A stretch of 45,345 bases of DNA from an uncultured Caulobacterales bacterium (GTDB taxonomy: Bacteria; Pseudomonadota; Alphaproteobacteria; Caulobacterales; Maricaulaceae): positions 1 to 45,345 of the forward strand of contig CALDSY010000011.1 of assembly GCA_937924355.1 (NCBI GenBank), in the 5' to 3' direction. The first letter of the stretch is position 1; each line of letters starts with the position of its first letter. Shown here piece by piece: positions 34,753 to 43,278 of this stretch. The notes beneath the pieces were generated by a model. The model saw nothing but the letters and a program-made list of their open reading frames with translations, searched no databases and was not told the DNA's origin. The translations under genes were made by a program, and so were the position numbers.

Positions 34753-35771
34753 GCCAGAGTCGCCTCACCTTTCTTGATCAGAGAGGTATATTCAAATTGG
34801 GCGGACTCATAGTCGAAATCTCTGGGATCTTCTGCACAAAGCTGCGCGATATCAGCGCGCCGGCGCGCATCGCCATCTAGATAACGGGACCCTTTCGCCA
34901 CTTCGACCATGGCTGGCAACTTACCAGAACATTGTAATGCCACATCACATCCAGCCGTTAAGCAGGCCCTTGTCAGACCTGACAGCGACCCACTGAGCGC
35001 CTTCATGTCCAAATCATCACTCATCAAGAGGCCATCATACCCCATCCGCGTACGAATAAACTTGATCGCCGGAGGGGAAATTGTGACCGGTGTACGCTTG
35101 TCCAAACTTTCCACAATAATATGAGCCGTCATAGCCATTGGTGCATGCGCCAGTTCTTTGAATGGCAGGAAATCCGAGCCGATCAGCCCCGGCAGCCAGT
35201 TTTGGATTTTCGGTAAGGCCAAATGACTATCAACGGTGGCGCGGCCATGTCCCGGTATATGTTTGATGACAGGCGCAACGCCGCCGGTCATCAAGCCAGC
35301 CAGAGCCGCTTGCCCCAAGTCGATGACCTGCGCCGCGTTTGTGCCAAGTGCCCTGTCCGAAATGATGGGGTCCGCGCCTTTTACGGGTATATCTAAGACG
35401 GGCGCGCAATTCGCGTTGATGCCCAACGCTCTTAAGTCGGCTGCAATCAAACGATGATGCAGAAAGATCGCTCGGCGCGCATGACGACGATTTAGCCGAT
35501 AGGTGGCGGCGATAGACCCAAGGCTGGGGTAATCAAACCAATGAGGGGCCCGCAAACGTTGCACCCGGCCGCCTTCTTGGTCGATAAATATCATAACGTC
35601 GCGACCGACCGTCTCCCGAAGCGAATTTGTCAGCGCTTTGACCTGATCCGGCGTTTCCACGTTTCGAGCAAATAGAATAAACCCCCAAGGGTTGGCATCT
35701 CGAAAGAATGTCTTTTCAGCCGTCGTTAACCGGGGACCCGAAAGTCCAAATATGACAGCCAACTGTCTCAT
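34749..35771 (-). CDS. nagZ: beta-N-acetylhexosaminidase (GH3)
   Basis: Cytosolic glycosidase that removes GlcNAc from GlcNAc-anhydroMurNAc peptides during peptidoglycan recycling. 340 residues. The NagZ signature KHIPGHGRATVDSHLALP includes the catalytic His-Asp loop; GFILFARN, FIDQEGGRVQRLR and LLMSDDLDMKAL with the nucleophilic Asp are also visible. Together with the dipeptide epimerase it supports active wall recycling. Starts overlap by 4 bases with the SPOR gene stop. Confidence 0.94.
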   Translation of the reverse strand: MRQLAVIFGLSGPRLTTAEKTFFRDANPWGFILFARNVETPDQVKALTNSLRETVGRDVMIFIDQEGGRVQRLRAPHWFDYPSLGSIAATYRLNRRHARRAIFLHHRLIAADLRALGINANCAPVLDIPVKGADPIISDRALGTNAAQVIDLGQAALAGLMTGGVAPVIKHIPGHGRATVDSHLALPKIQNWLPGLIGSDFLPFKELAHAPMAMTAHIIVESLDKRTPVTISPPAIKFIRTRMGYDGLLMSDDLDMKALSGSLSGLTRACLTAGCDVALQCSGKLPAMVEVAKGSRYLDGDARRRADIAQLCAEDPRDFDYESAQFEYTSLIKKGEATLA

Positions 35772-36487
35772 TTAGTTGTCGTGAAACAAGATTGATTTCG
35801 AGATTTAAGGCGCGAACATATTTGGTCCGCAGTAGCCTTGTCCGCCAAACCGGCCAAACGAAGACGGTAAAACGTCCCTTTATTTGGTACGTCTGCCCGC
35901 ACGACATCCATATAAGTTCCACGCGGCAGAATAGAGCCATGACTCTTGTTGAACGCGGCCCAGGTTTCCTCAGCGGCTGACCGACTCCGTAGTGACGCAA
36001 GCTGAACAACATGACGGCTATCGGCCGTTGTTGTTGCCGGCGCGGTTGGCGTATTTACAATTGGTGCCGGTTTGGGTTCGGGCGCAGAAACAATCGGCGT
36101 AGGCTCTGCAACACTGATTTCAACCGAGCCCTCTCGCTCGGCCGGTTGCTCACTGCTTTCTGTCACCTTCACAGGTTTATCGCTGCTTTCGCCGTTCATG
36201 GCATTATAAATCTCTAGGTCCATTTCGGAGTCTTCAGATAGCGCCGCGGTCTCATTTCGAACTTTATCAGGTGCCTCAGCGGCCTCAATTTGTGGGGCCT
36301 GATTGCGGTCTCGGACCCCAGGCTGATAAATCTTGAAAAGCACAAAAATGATGATGAGTGCCAAGAGAAACAATAGCCCTAACAACCACATACCCCGATT
36401 GCCCGAGTATCCCTGAACATCAAACGGAACGAGTTCGTCGTCCGCATATGGATCTCGGTTGTGAATGTCATCATGTGGTTCTGTCAT
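35768..36487 (-). CDS. SPOR domain membrane protein
   Basis: A bitopic protein of 239 residues: cytoplasmic N-terminus, one membrane helix at about 33-53 (GMWLLGLLFLLALIIIFVLF), a Pro/Glu-rich periplasmic linker with repeated Ala-Pro-Glu-Pro units, and a C-terminal SPOR domain (about 160-235, VVQLASLRSRSAAEETWAAF...YRLRLAGLADKATADQIC). SPOR domains bind denuded glycan at division sites, and the layout is that of FtsN-like proteins, although FtsN identity is unproven. ATG 36487 is chosen because AGGAAG precedes it; the open frame extends to 36655 without homology. A CtrA-type site lies upstream at 36589-36603. Confidence 0.88.
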   Translation of the reverse strand: MTEPHDDIHNRDPYADDELVPFDVQGYSGNRGMWLLGLLFLLALIIIFVLFKIYQPGVRDRNQAPQIEAAEAPDKVRNETAALSEDSEMDLEIYNAMNGESSDKPVKVTESSEQPAEREGSVEISVAEPTPIVSAPEPKPAPIVNTPTAPATTTADSRHVVQLASLRSRSAAEETWAAFNKSHGSILPRGTYMDVVRADVPNKGTFYRLRLAGLADKATADQICSRLKSRNQSCFTTTK

Positions 36488-36588
36488 GACTTCCTCTGAA
36501 ACTGGCTCCCGCCCGCGAATCAATACTCGCGAGTGAAGACTTGAATAATTTGCCCTGAATTTCCAGAGATGACGGTAAATATTGACCG

Positions 36589-36603
36589 TTAACGTTTCAT
36601 TAA
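36589..36603. promoter_or_regulatory. TTAA-N7-TTAA site, CtrA-type box, upstream of the SPOR gene
   Basis: An exact TTAA-N7-TTAA lies in the 118-base gap between dgt and the SPOR gene, 102 bases before the SPOR start. This is the consensus for the alphaproteobacterial cell-cycle regulator CtrA. An inverted repeat ACGGT-N8-ACCGT (36572-36589) and a GANTC methylation site (GATTC on the minus strand, near 36520) also lie in this gap. Confidence 0.5.
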
Positions 36604-36605
36604 CT

Positions 36606-37802
36606 CTACAGATAGCCTGTGACAGAAAACAGCTTTCGATGCTCGGCAATGGCAAAAGAGTCCGTCATAGCAGCAATATAGTCACAGACAATCCGCGCTG
36701 TTTTGGGATTATTAGCCCCCTCACAGCTCACGCGCATATCCGTCGGCAATATTGATGGGTCATTGATGAACAGCTCAAACAGCTCACTGACGACTCGGGA
36801 GGCCTGCCCCATCATCCGATTGACCTTGTAGTGGCGATACATATTTTCGTAGAGAAATTTCCGTAACAACTTTTCTTGCTCTCTAAACGTGTCAGAAAAT
36901 GTGACGACTGCATGGTCGAGCCTTCTGATTTCATCAGCCGATTGTGGATCGGAGTTTTGCAATCTCCGCCCGGTTTCCTGCAGTACATCTTTGATCATAT
37001 CGCCAATCAAATCGCGGACCACTTCATGAATGGCCCTATTTTCGGATGTTTCAGGGAAACGCCGCCAGACATCGTCAAAAGCGTCTCTGACCAATGGAAC
37101 TTGATCCGAAATTTCTTCGACCGTGAAAAGACCGGCTCGCAGGCCGTCATCAATATCGTGATTATTATAAGCGATATCATCAGAAATCGCTGCGACTTGC
37201 GCTTCAGGACCAGCGTAGGTCGTCAGCTCAAGGCGTTCCCAATCCTCCAGCGCGCGTAGCGCCCACGGCAAACACTTCGGATCATCCTTTGGTGACAATA
37301 AAGGGCCATTGTGCTTGGCGATGCCTTCCAGGGTTTCCCAAGTGAGATTTAGCCCGTCAAATTCGGCATATCTATGCTCGAGTTTTTCCACAATTCGGAG
37401 GGTTTGGGCATTGTGATCAAATCCGCCGTAAGGCTCCATGCATTTGGCCAGCGCATCCTCTCCGGAATGACCAAACGGTGGATGACCCAGATCGTGAGCC
37501 AATGCCAAGCATTCGGATAAATCTTCGTCCAGCCCCAATACCCGCGCAATTGACCGGGCGATCTGAGCGACCTCCAAGGAGTGTGTCAGACGCGTCCTGT
37601 AATAATCGCCTTCGTGAGAGACGAAAACCTGAGTCTTGCCCTTGAGACGGCGAAAGGCGCTGCAATGTATGATTCGGTCTTTGTCTCTTTGGTAAGGACT
37701 GCGTTCCGAACTGGGCGGTTGCGAAATCCGACGCCCGCGACTGCCATAAGGGTCAGACGCATAGACAGCACGGGGACGCATGGATTGAAATGTTTTTGAC
37801 AT
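36606..37802 (-). CDS. dgt: deoxyguanosinetriphosphate triphosphohydrolase-like protein
   Basis: HD-domain dNTPase that releases triphosphate from dNTPs, 398 residues, the short type-2 form of the family. Metal and catalytic residues are visible in RTRLTHSLEVAQIAR, LAHDLGHPPFGHSGEDAL and ISDDIAYNNHDIDDGL. The N-terminus has the conserved QRDKDRIIHCSAFRRLKGKTQVF. Divergent from erpA with only 35 bases between starts, so their promoters overlap. Confidence 0.93.
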   Translation of the reverse strand: MSKTFQSMRPRAVYASDPYGSRGRRISQPPSSERSPYQRDKDRIIHCSAFRRLKGKTQVFVSHEGDYYRTRLTHSLEVAQIARSIARVLGLDEDLSECLALAHDLGHPPFGHSGEDALAKCMEPYGGFDHNAQTLRIVEKLEHRYAEFDGLNLTWETLEGIAKHNGPLLSPKDDPKCLPWALRALEDWERLELTTYAGPEAQVAAISDDIAYNNHDIDDGLRAGLFTVEEISDQVPLVRDAFDDVWRRFPETSENRAIHEVVRDLIGDMIKDVLQETGRRLQNSDPQSADEIRRLDHAVVTFSDTFREQEKLLRKFLYENMYRHYKVNRMMGQASRVVSELFELFINDPSILPTDMRVSCEGANNPKTARIVCDYIAAMTDSFAIAEHRKLFSVTGYL

Positions 37803-37837
37803 GGGATGCCCTTTGATTCTCTCGCAATACTCTCTAT

Positions 37838-38197
37838 ATGGGTGTCATGGAAAAGAATAGTGATTTGAACGAAACGGGTGTTTCGATGAGCGCATCTGCC
37901 GCCAAGCAGATTAATGCCATCATGGCCAAGCAAAAGGCGGGAGATTTTCTGCGCGTTTCTGTTGAGGGCGGTGGTTGCTCTGGGTTCCAATATAAATTTG
38001 ATTTTGCGGACAAACCCGAAACCGATGACATTATTATCGAGCGGGACGGCGCAAAAATTCTTATCGATTCCGTCAGTCTGGACTTTCTCGGCGGATCGAT
38101 CATCGACTACGCGCAGGAATTAATCGGCTCTGCTTTCAAAATTCGAAATCCAAATGCCGTGGCCGCCTGTGGCTGCGGAACCAGTTTCTCCATTTAA
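37838..38197 (+). CDS. erpA: iron-sulfur cluster insertion protein ErpA (A-type carrier)
   Basis: A-type carrier that hands Fe-S clusters to apo-proteins. 119 residues with the three cluster ligands Cys47 (GGCSGF), Cys111 and Cys113 (ACGCGTSF). The HesB/IscA core starts near residue 17 (MSASAAKQI). In-frame ATGs at 37847 and 37886 are alternative starts; the first 15 residues are not conserved. Only 35 bases separate it from dgt. No strong Shine-Dalgarno is seen before 37838. Confidence 0.92.
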   Translation: MGVMEKNSDLNETGVSMSASAAKQINAIMAKQKAGDFLRVSVEGGGCSGFQYKFDFADKPETDDIIIERDGAKILIDSVSLDFLGGSIIDYAQELIGSAFKIRNPNAVAACGCGTSFSI

Positions 38198-38257
38198 CCC
38201 CCTTTATTTTCGCGCCGTTCCGGTCCATAGGGTCATGCAAATCAATTTGGGCTAATC

Positions 38258-39247
38258 ATGAGACTCGATACATCGGGCGCGGAACAAACCTCTCTTAAAA
38301 GGCCGCCTTTAGGGCTGGCTTTGGGCGGCGGCGTAGCGCGTGGCTGGGCTCACATTGGGGCTTTGAAGGCATTACTCGAAGCCGATATTAAACCCGATAT
38401 TATCGCAGGCACATCTATCGGCGCCCTTGTGGGCGGTGTCTATCTGGCCGGAAAACTAGACGTTTTGGAAAATTGGGCCCTCGCGCTCAACCGTCGACGT
38501 ATGATGAGTTACATGGACTTGCGTTGGGGCGGATCCGGATTGATGCGCGGGGACCGATTAGCGCGCGTTTTAAAACACTATCTAGGTGACACCCATATTG
38601 AGGATCTCGACCGAAAATACACAGCTGTCGCCTGCGATCTGCGAACGGGCTATGAAGTCTGGCTGCAAAAAGGGCTACTAATAGACGCTGTCAGAGCCTC
38701 CTATGCCCTGCCCGGTGCTTTTGATCCCGTTCAAATTGATGGACGATATATGATCGATGGCGCCTTGGTGAACCCTGTTCCTGTTTCGGCGTGTCGGGCC
38801 CTGGGCGCGCATATGGTCATCGCGGTTAGCTTAAATGGAGATGCCTTCGGACCGATCGGTAGCTCTCATGAACTGGATGTCGACCCGGAAGACACGGAGA
38901 AGGTGGACCCATTTCATCTTGCCAGCCAGTCAATCAATAAACTCCGGCCGGATCGGTTATTGCTCAAAAGTATGATGGGCGTGACTCCTGAAGGGAAAGC
39001 CCCAAAACTTGGGTCTGTCATGATGAGCACTCTAAACATTGTTATGGACCGAATCTCCCGCTCCCGGCTTGCGGGTGATCCCCCTGATGTCTTCGTGGCC
39101 CCAAGAATTGGCCATATTGGCATGATGGAGTTCACAAAAGCCGACGAACTCATTGAACGCGGTTATCGTGCTATGCAGCACGAAATCCCCCTTATTCAAT
39201 CTGTAATTGATGTTTTAAGCCAAATTCCATCCGGAAATAGCACCTGA
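38258..39247 (+). CDS. patatin-like phospholipase family protein (RssA-like)
   Basis: Serine acyl hydrolase of 329 residues. Oxyanion region GGGVARGWAHIGAL (23-36), nucleophile Ser53 in GTSIGA, and catalytic Asp167 in IDGALVNPVPV complete the Ser-Asp dyad. The layout is the short bacterial RssA/YchK type. It is predicted to hydrolyse phospholipid or acyl esters in or near the inner membrane; the substrate is unknown. No signal peptide. Confidence 0.9.
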   Translation: MRLDTSGAEQTSLKRPPLGLALGGGVARGWAHIGALKALLEADIKPDIIAGTSIGALVGGVYLAGKLDVLENWALALNRRRMMSYMDLRWGGSGLMRGDRLARVLKHYLGDTHIEDLDRKYTAVACDLRTGYEVWLQKGLLIDAVRASYALPGAFDPVQIDGRYMIDGALVNPVPVSACRALGAHMVIAVSLNGDAFGPIGSSHELDVDPEDTEKVDPFHLASQSINKLRPDRLLLKSMMGVTPEGKAPKLGSVMMSTLNIVMDRISRSRLAGDPPDVFVAPRIGHIGMMEFTKADELIERGYRAMQHEIPLIQSVIDVLSQIPSGNST

Positions 39248-39333
39248 TTCCCTATATAAATAAACGTCATTTGAATTTTCACCTGTAGGGTGCAAGCTAT
39301 ATCCGCCTTTCGGAAATCATCTACAAAGCGTAG

Positions 39334-40737
39334 GTGCCCAATTTTAATCAAATTCGACCTTACGTGGCCAATGATAATTCCCCACTGGCCCAAACCCCGA
39401 GAGGTGACGCTGTCGGGTTCAACGCCGTGCTGCGTGAACGTCAGAAGCAGCGGCGCGAAATGGCCTTTCAATCGGCCTTTGAAGAATTTACTCAAAAGAA
39501 CAATATCGGATTTTGGTTGTCTGCCCTGATTTGGGCTGGATTTGGGGGCGGCGTGCTGTGGGCCTTCTATACATCGCAGCCCACAGGCACGCGCATATTC
39601 GCAGCGATTGGACTTATCTGGTCAGGTCTTTGGACTCGTTTTCTGGCGCTGGACCATGACAATCCTCGTCTGGCGGAAGTCTCGATCTTAACAACCCTAT
39701 TGGGGTTCATCGCGCTTATGGTTACGGCCACAGTACAAATGGGTTTCCCCTTGTCCCTGCCCGCTGGACTTTTGATTTTTATCGGCGCTTCTCTGTTCGT
39801 TTCTCTTATCAACAAGTCGGTTACGGCGCTTATTTGCGCCATTGCGGGGAGTTTGTTTTGGGCGGCCATGCAGATCGAAGGCTATGTGGAGTCCGGGATT
39901 TATTCACTGGCCATTCCCGCCGTTCTGGCGCTGACGATCCTGCAAGCCATTCGCCTAAGATCCGGCATGAGCATTCTCGTCGCTGCTATCATCGGTTATA
40001 TCTGGTTGGCCGGGACCGCATTTATAGCGTTTAACGCTGAACAAATATCGGCTTTGTTTTTGGCTTCTGGGGCCGCGCTTGTCGGCAATGCCCATCTTCG
40101 GTCTGCAAAAGCGGCAGAAGATGAAGGAACAGCCTTTACCCAATGGCAAGTCGCCTTCAGCTGGATGATCGCCAATGGAGCGCTCCTCATCTTAGCCAAA
40201 TACGGGCTCGATCCATTTGATCCTATTTGGGCAGGCACTCAAAATACCGACCCAGGTTTACGATTGGCATGGCTGGTTGTGGTCGGTGTCAGTCTGGCAA
40301 TCTACTTTGTCGCAAACGTTATTCGGACCCGGCATAATCATATGAGCGTGTTCGGCGTCATCCTGACAACGTTTTTGCTGTCCATGTTGCCTCTGGCAAT
40401 TTGGAATATAAATGCGCTCGCTGTTTACTTTACATCTGTAACCAACATGCCTTTCTATCCGAATGCAGGTCTCTTCCTCTATGGCATCGTGACCGGAAAC
40501 ATCATGTTTTTTATCAGCAACGCGTTTCGACGTCACCACTACGGGAAAGTCGTTGTTGCCTTATTGGCCATCTTGGCCCTCGCCTATATGGCGGCAGATA
40601 TAGACCTGATTCATCAGGAAAATTGGGTGATCTGGTTAGCCGGAACCCTCGCGTCGATTATTATAGCGCTGATGGCTGTTGAACCACAACTTACTGAGCA
40701 AGATGACGGTCTTAGAGATAGTGTGAGCAGCTCATGA
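39334..40737 (+). CDS. DUF2157-like polytopic membrane protein
   Basis: A 467-residue membrane protein with about twelve hydrophobic segments after a ~55-residue polar N-terminus. It has no enzymatic motif that I recognise. Its hydrophobic profile and its coupling to a GDYXXLXY-type gene suggest the DUF2157 group of membrane proteins, which are found in such pairs. The start is GTG with no clear Shine-Dalgarno; an ATG at 39460 is possible. It overlaps the next gene by 4 bases (ATGA). Confidence 0.7.
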   Translation: MPNFNQIRPYVANDNSPLAQTPRGDAVGFNAVLRERQKQRREMAFQSAFEEFTQKNNIGFWLSALIWAGFGGGVLWAFYTSQPTGTRIFAAIGLIWSGLWTRFLALDHDNPRLAEVSILTTLLGFIALMVTATVQMGFPLSLPAGLLIFIGASLFVSLINKSVTALICAIAGSLFWAAMQIEGYVESGIYSLAIPAVLALTILQAIRLRSGMSILVAAIIGYIWLAGTAFIAFNAEQISALFLASGAALVGNAHLRSAKAAEDEGTAFTQWQVAFSWMIANGALLILAKYGLDPFDPIWAGTQNTDPGLRLAWLVVVGVSLAIYFVANVIRTRHNHMSVFGVILTTFLLSMLPLAIWNINALAVYFTSVTNMPFYPNAGLFLYGIVTGNIMFFISNAFRRHHYGKVVVALLAILALAYMAADIDLIHQENWVIWLAGTLASIIIALMAVEPQLTEQDDGLRDSVSSS

Positions 40738-41303
40738 ACAAAAAGCGGACGATTGGCGCGCTATTATTGACGGGCATCTTGCTGGCGGGGTTTCCCTTGG
40801 GGGCGATTGCTAGACATAACTATATTCAAGAACAGGATGTCAAAATCGAAGTTAAGTCGGCAATTTCACCCCGCGTCGGCGCTGAAAATTTTGAAATCTG
40901 GTCCGAGATCAATTTTTTAAACTTAGCTGAGCTATCAGGCGGAGACAATTTTCTGCGCGGCCAGACGGTCTATGTTCACATGTCCAAGGGGCCCGGCAAT
41001 GTGTCATACCCCTTTGCGGTCACCAGTGATCGTCCGATTACCAATGACAATACTGTTTTCGCCATTCGCGGAAAAGTTACCGGGCGCGAAAACGACTCTT
41101 TGCAAGTTCGCTATAACTTTGAAACCTTCTTGCCATCCACAGACGTAAAATCCATTTTCAGGAAAAACCCGAACGCGCCATCGACAGCAATGCTGGCGAT
41201 CAATGAGCAGGGCGTGGCGCGTTTAGTTAGCGTCCAAGTTGATGGTAAAACCTATCCTTATCGCAGAATGGAAGTTCCCGCACTGAACGGCTTAAGCCAG
41301 TAA
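40734..41303 (+). CDS. GDYXXLXY-like exported protein with a degenerate signature
   Basis: A 189-residue protein with a signal anchor (about 5-26) and a beta-rich domain. The overall pattern (DNFLRGQTVYVHM, then PFAVTSDRP, AIRGKV, VRYNFETFLP and MLAINEQGVARLVSVQVDGK) follows the GDYXXLXY family, which accompanies DUF2157/DUF4401 membrane proteins. The name-giving GDYxxLxY is here GQTVYVHM, so the key Asp and Tyr are lost. Its end overlaps the convergent rhomboid gene by 46 bases. The separate DUF4401 partner is absent. Confidence 0.6.
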   Translation: MNKKRTIGALLLTGILLAGFPLGAIARHNYIQEQDVKIEVKSAISPRVGAENFEIWSEINFLNLAELSGGDNFLRGQTVYVHMSKGPGNVSYPFAVTSDRPITNDNTVFAIRGKVTGRENDSLQVRYNFETFLPSTDVKSIFRKNPNAPSTAMLAINEQGVARLVSVQVDGKTYPYRRMEVPALNGLSQ

Positions 41304-41899
41304 ATCGCTAGTAACGCGCCGGCGACAAAGCCGCCCGCGTGGGCCGCCCATGCTATTTGTTGGATAAAGTAAACCAGCATAATATTCATGACGATGTAAA
41401 TCAGAGTGAACTGCCAGAGTCTTTTCCACCCACCAATGACCCAACCTGCCGCCGCAAACAATGCTGAAACGCCCGCCGATGCTCCAATTGCATAAGCTAC
41501 CTTTGTATCAACGAGATACCAGAATACCCATTGCGCGACGCTCCCAATAATTACGCCTACAAAATAGATAGACCAAAACGCTATCGTCCCTTTTAATCCC
41601 GGTCCGAACCGAGTTCTGACACCTCGAAATGTTATAAGCCCAAAAATCAATAAAGAGGCGCCGTTCATAATTAAATGGTTCCAATCTCCGTGCAAAAAAG
41701 CACTTGTTACCAAACCATATGCATGACGAAATCCGCTCACTGGGAATGAATCAAATCCGATTGGCAAAAGGGCAAAGCTTAGAATGGTGGCCATATCCGG
41801 CCGAATAAAGGTGATGATCATGTGGATGATGATCAACACGCCCAACATCCAGAGCACCGACTTTTCTTCGACATTGAATATGGGTTCACGGGTCGTCAT
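41258..41899 (-). CDS. rhomboid family intramembrane serine protease
   Basis: Six-helix intramembrane protease of 213 residues. The catalytic dyad is Ser141 (GASAGVSAL) and His187 (AHAGGFVAGALLA); the conserved HxxxN of TM2 is His75-x3-Asn79 (WNHLIMN). Length and layout match the minimal bacterial GlpG-like core without a soluble domain. Substrate unknown. The GASAG motif replaces the commoner GxSG with Ala but keeps the nucleophile. Confidence 0.88.
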   Translation of the reverse strand: MTTREPIFNVEEKSVLWMLGVLIIIHMIITFIRPDMATILSFALLPIGFDSFPVSGFRHAYGLVTSAFLHGDWNHLIMNGASLLIFGLITFRGVRTRFGPGLKGTIAFWSIYFVGVIIGSVAQWVFWYLVDTKVAYAIGASAGVSALFAAAGWVIGGWKRLWQFTLIYIVMNIMLVYFIQQIAWAAHAGGFVAGALLAIYWLKPFSAGTSILR

Positions 41900-41993
41900 T
41901 GGCCGACATATAAACAGTAAAATTCAAAAAGATAGTCTGGCCGCTTGCCTGGGATTTTGGGGCAGGATAAATTAGGCTAAATCAGGTGTTGAA

Positions 41994-42521
41994 ATGGAAA
42001 ACATAGCATCAAAAAATACGCATCCCTGGTATGTTCAGGTTGAGCAGAAAATTTACGGCCCCTATGAATCCGGTCAAATGCTGGCTTATATTCGGGAAGG
42101 CCGGATTGTGCCGGACTCTCAGATTTCGCAAAATCCGGCTGGCAGTTTTATGTCAGCGGGGAAGTCCGTTCTCTTTCAACCTATGCAGACCTTTGAAAAC
42201 CCGGCCCCGCGGAGCCCTGCTCCCCAAGTGGCAAACTCAACCGTTTTTCTGGTTATGGCGGAGATTAGCTCCGATAACGCCATGCGGTTTTTACACCTGA
42301 TCCAAAGATTGGGAACTGCCCAAAGGATTGGCGACTCGGTCTGGTTACTGCGTTCGAACATGACGATAGAGGTTTTGCGCGAGCAATTGGCGGCATCACT
42401 GACCCGTCAGGATCGATTATTCATCATGGACAGTTTCAACAACCGGACAGCTTGGCATAATATTGGTGCCGATATTGACGAACGTATCCGGACGTTATGG
42501 GAAAACCGTCCAGCCCAGTAG
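41994..42521 (+). CDS. GYF_2 domain protein
   Basis: A 175-residue cytosolic protein. The N-terminal ~55 residues form a GYF_2/DUF4339 domain (WYVQVEQKIYGPYESGQMLAYIREGRIVPDSQI), which usually binds proline-rich or short linear peptides. The rest (about 80-170) is an alpha/beta region with VFLVMAEISSDNAMRFLHLIQRLG and a final helix, which I do not recognise. Partner unknown. Confidence 0.75.
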   Translation: MENIASKNTHPWYVQVEQKIYGPYESGQMLAYIREGRIVPDSQISQNPAGSFMSAGKSVLFQPMQTFENPAPRSPAPQVANSTVFLVMAEISSDNAMRFLHLIQRLGTAQRIGDSVWLLRSNMTIEVLREQLAASLTRQDRLFIMDSFNNRTAWHNIGADIDERIRTLWENRPAQ

Positions 42522-42532
42522 CCTAGAGCCGA

Positions 42533-43063
42533 TCAAGAATTGGCAATGAGCTTGAGATCCTGCTCAAAACGTTCGGCATTTTTTACATAAACTTCGGCAT
42601 TTAGGCGCAACATAGCGATCTGGGACTCATTCAAAGTTTTAATGATCTTCCCCGGCGCGCCAACGACCATTGAATTATCCGGTATTTCCTTGCCTTCGGT
42701 GATCAGGGCATGCGCGCCGATGAGGCAATTTTTGCCAATCTTTGCCCGGTTCAGGACTGTTGCGCCTATGCCAATCAAAGAGTTGTCGCCAATGGTACAG
42801 CCGTGAAGCATAACCCGGTGACCGACGATGACGCCCTCACCGATATCAAGAGGGCAACCAGGGTCCGTATGCAGAATGGAATTATCTTGAATGTTCGAAC
42901 GGGCTCCAACCTTAATGGGATCATTATCGCCCCTTAAAACGGCTCCGAACCAGACTGAACTGTGCTCGGCCAGAATTACGTTTCCTATTACCGACGCGGT
43001 GGGCGCAACCCAGGACGTTTCGTGAACGTCTGGTGTCACATCACCGAGTTGATAAATGGCCAC
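42533..43063 (-). CDS. gamma-carbonic anhydrase family protein
   Basis: Left-handed beta-helix protein of 176 residues built of hexapeptide repeats. The zinc ligands of the family are present: His65 (NSILHTD), His82 and His87 ([10 protein letters not shown]). Members include active gamma carbonic anhydrases and YrdA/CaiE-like proteins whose activity is weak or unknown, so carbonic anhydrase activity is plausible but not certain. GTG start, one base overlapping the DUF3126 stop (TAGTG). Last gene of cysE-DUF3126-gamma-CA. Confidence 0.88.
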   Translation of the reverse strand: MAIYQLGDVTPDVHETSWVAPTASVIGNVILAEHSSVWFGAVLRGDNDPIKVGARSNIQDNSILHTDPGCPLDIGEGVIVGHRVMLHGCTIGDNSLIGIGATVLNRAKIGKNCLIGAHALITEGKEIPDNSMVVGAPGKIIKTLNESQIAMLRLNAEVYVKNAERFEQDLKLIANS

Positions 43064-43278
43064 TAAATGCCGTCCAGATCTTGCTGAAGAATGGATATAT
43101 TCAGATCATATGAAATATCATCCGGGTCTTCATCATCAATGTAGAGCAAGCCCAGGATTTCGTCATTCAAATACACTTCAACACTATCCTCGACTTTGCG
43201 AGGCTTAATTGTCACGGCTTCTGTTGCGAAGCGCTTGCAGAGATAATTCCTGACAGAAACTATTTGCTGGGGTGTCAT
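43063..43278 (-). CDS. DUF3126 family protein
   Basis: A 71-residue acidic protein with the full DUF3126 pattern (VRNYLCKRF...[41 protein letters not shown]). Function unknown. The family is alphaproteobacterial and commonly lies next to cysE, as here, where it overlaps cysE by 4 bases; a role near cysteine synthesis is suggested only by that position. Confidence 0.9.
   Translation of the reverse strand: MTPQQIVSVRNYLCKRFATEAVTIKPRKVEDSVEVYLNDEILGLLYIDDEDPDDISYDLNISILQQDLDGI

Noticed and set aside
36488-36655. N-terminal extension of the SPOR protein frame
   Set aside because: It overlaps the dgt 3' end, lacks homology, and a good Shine-Dalgarno supports the ATG at 36487 instead.
37586-37990. 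134-codon minus-strand frame spanning dgt and erpA
   Set aside because: It runs antisense to erpA and out of frame through dgt, both clear genes; its product looks random.
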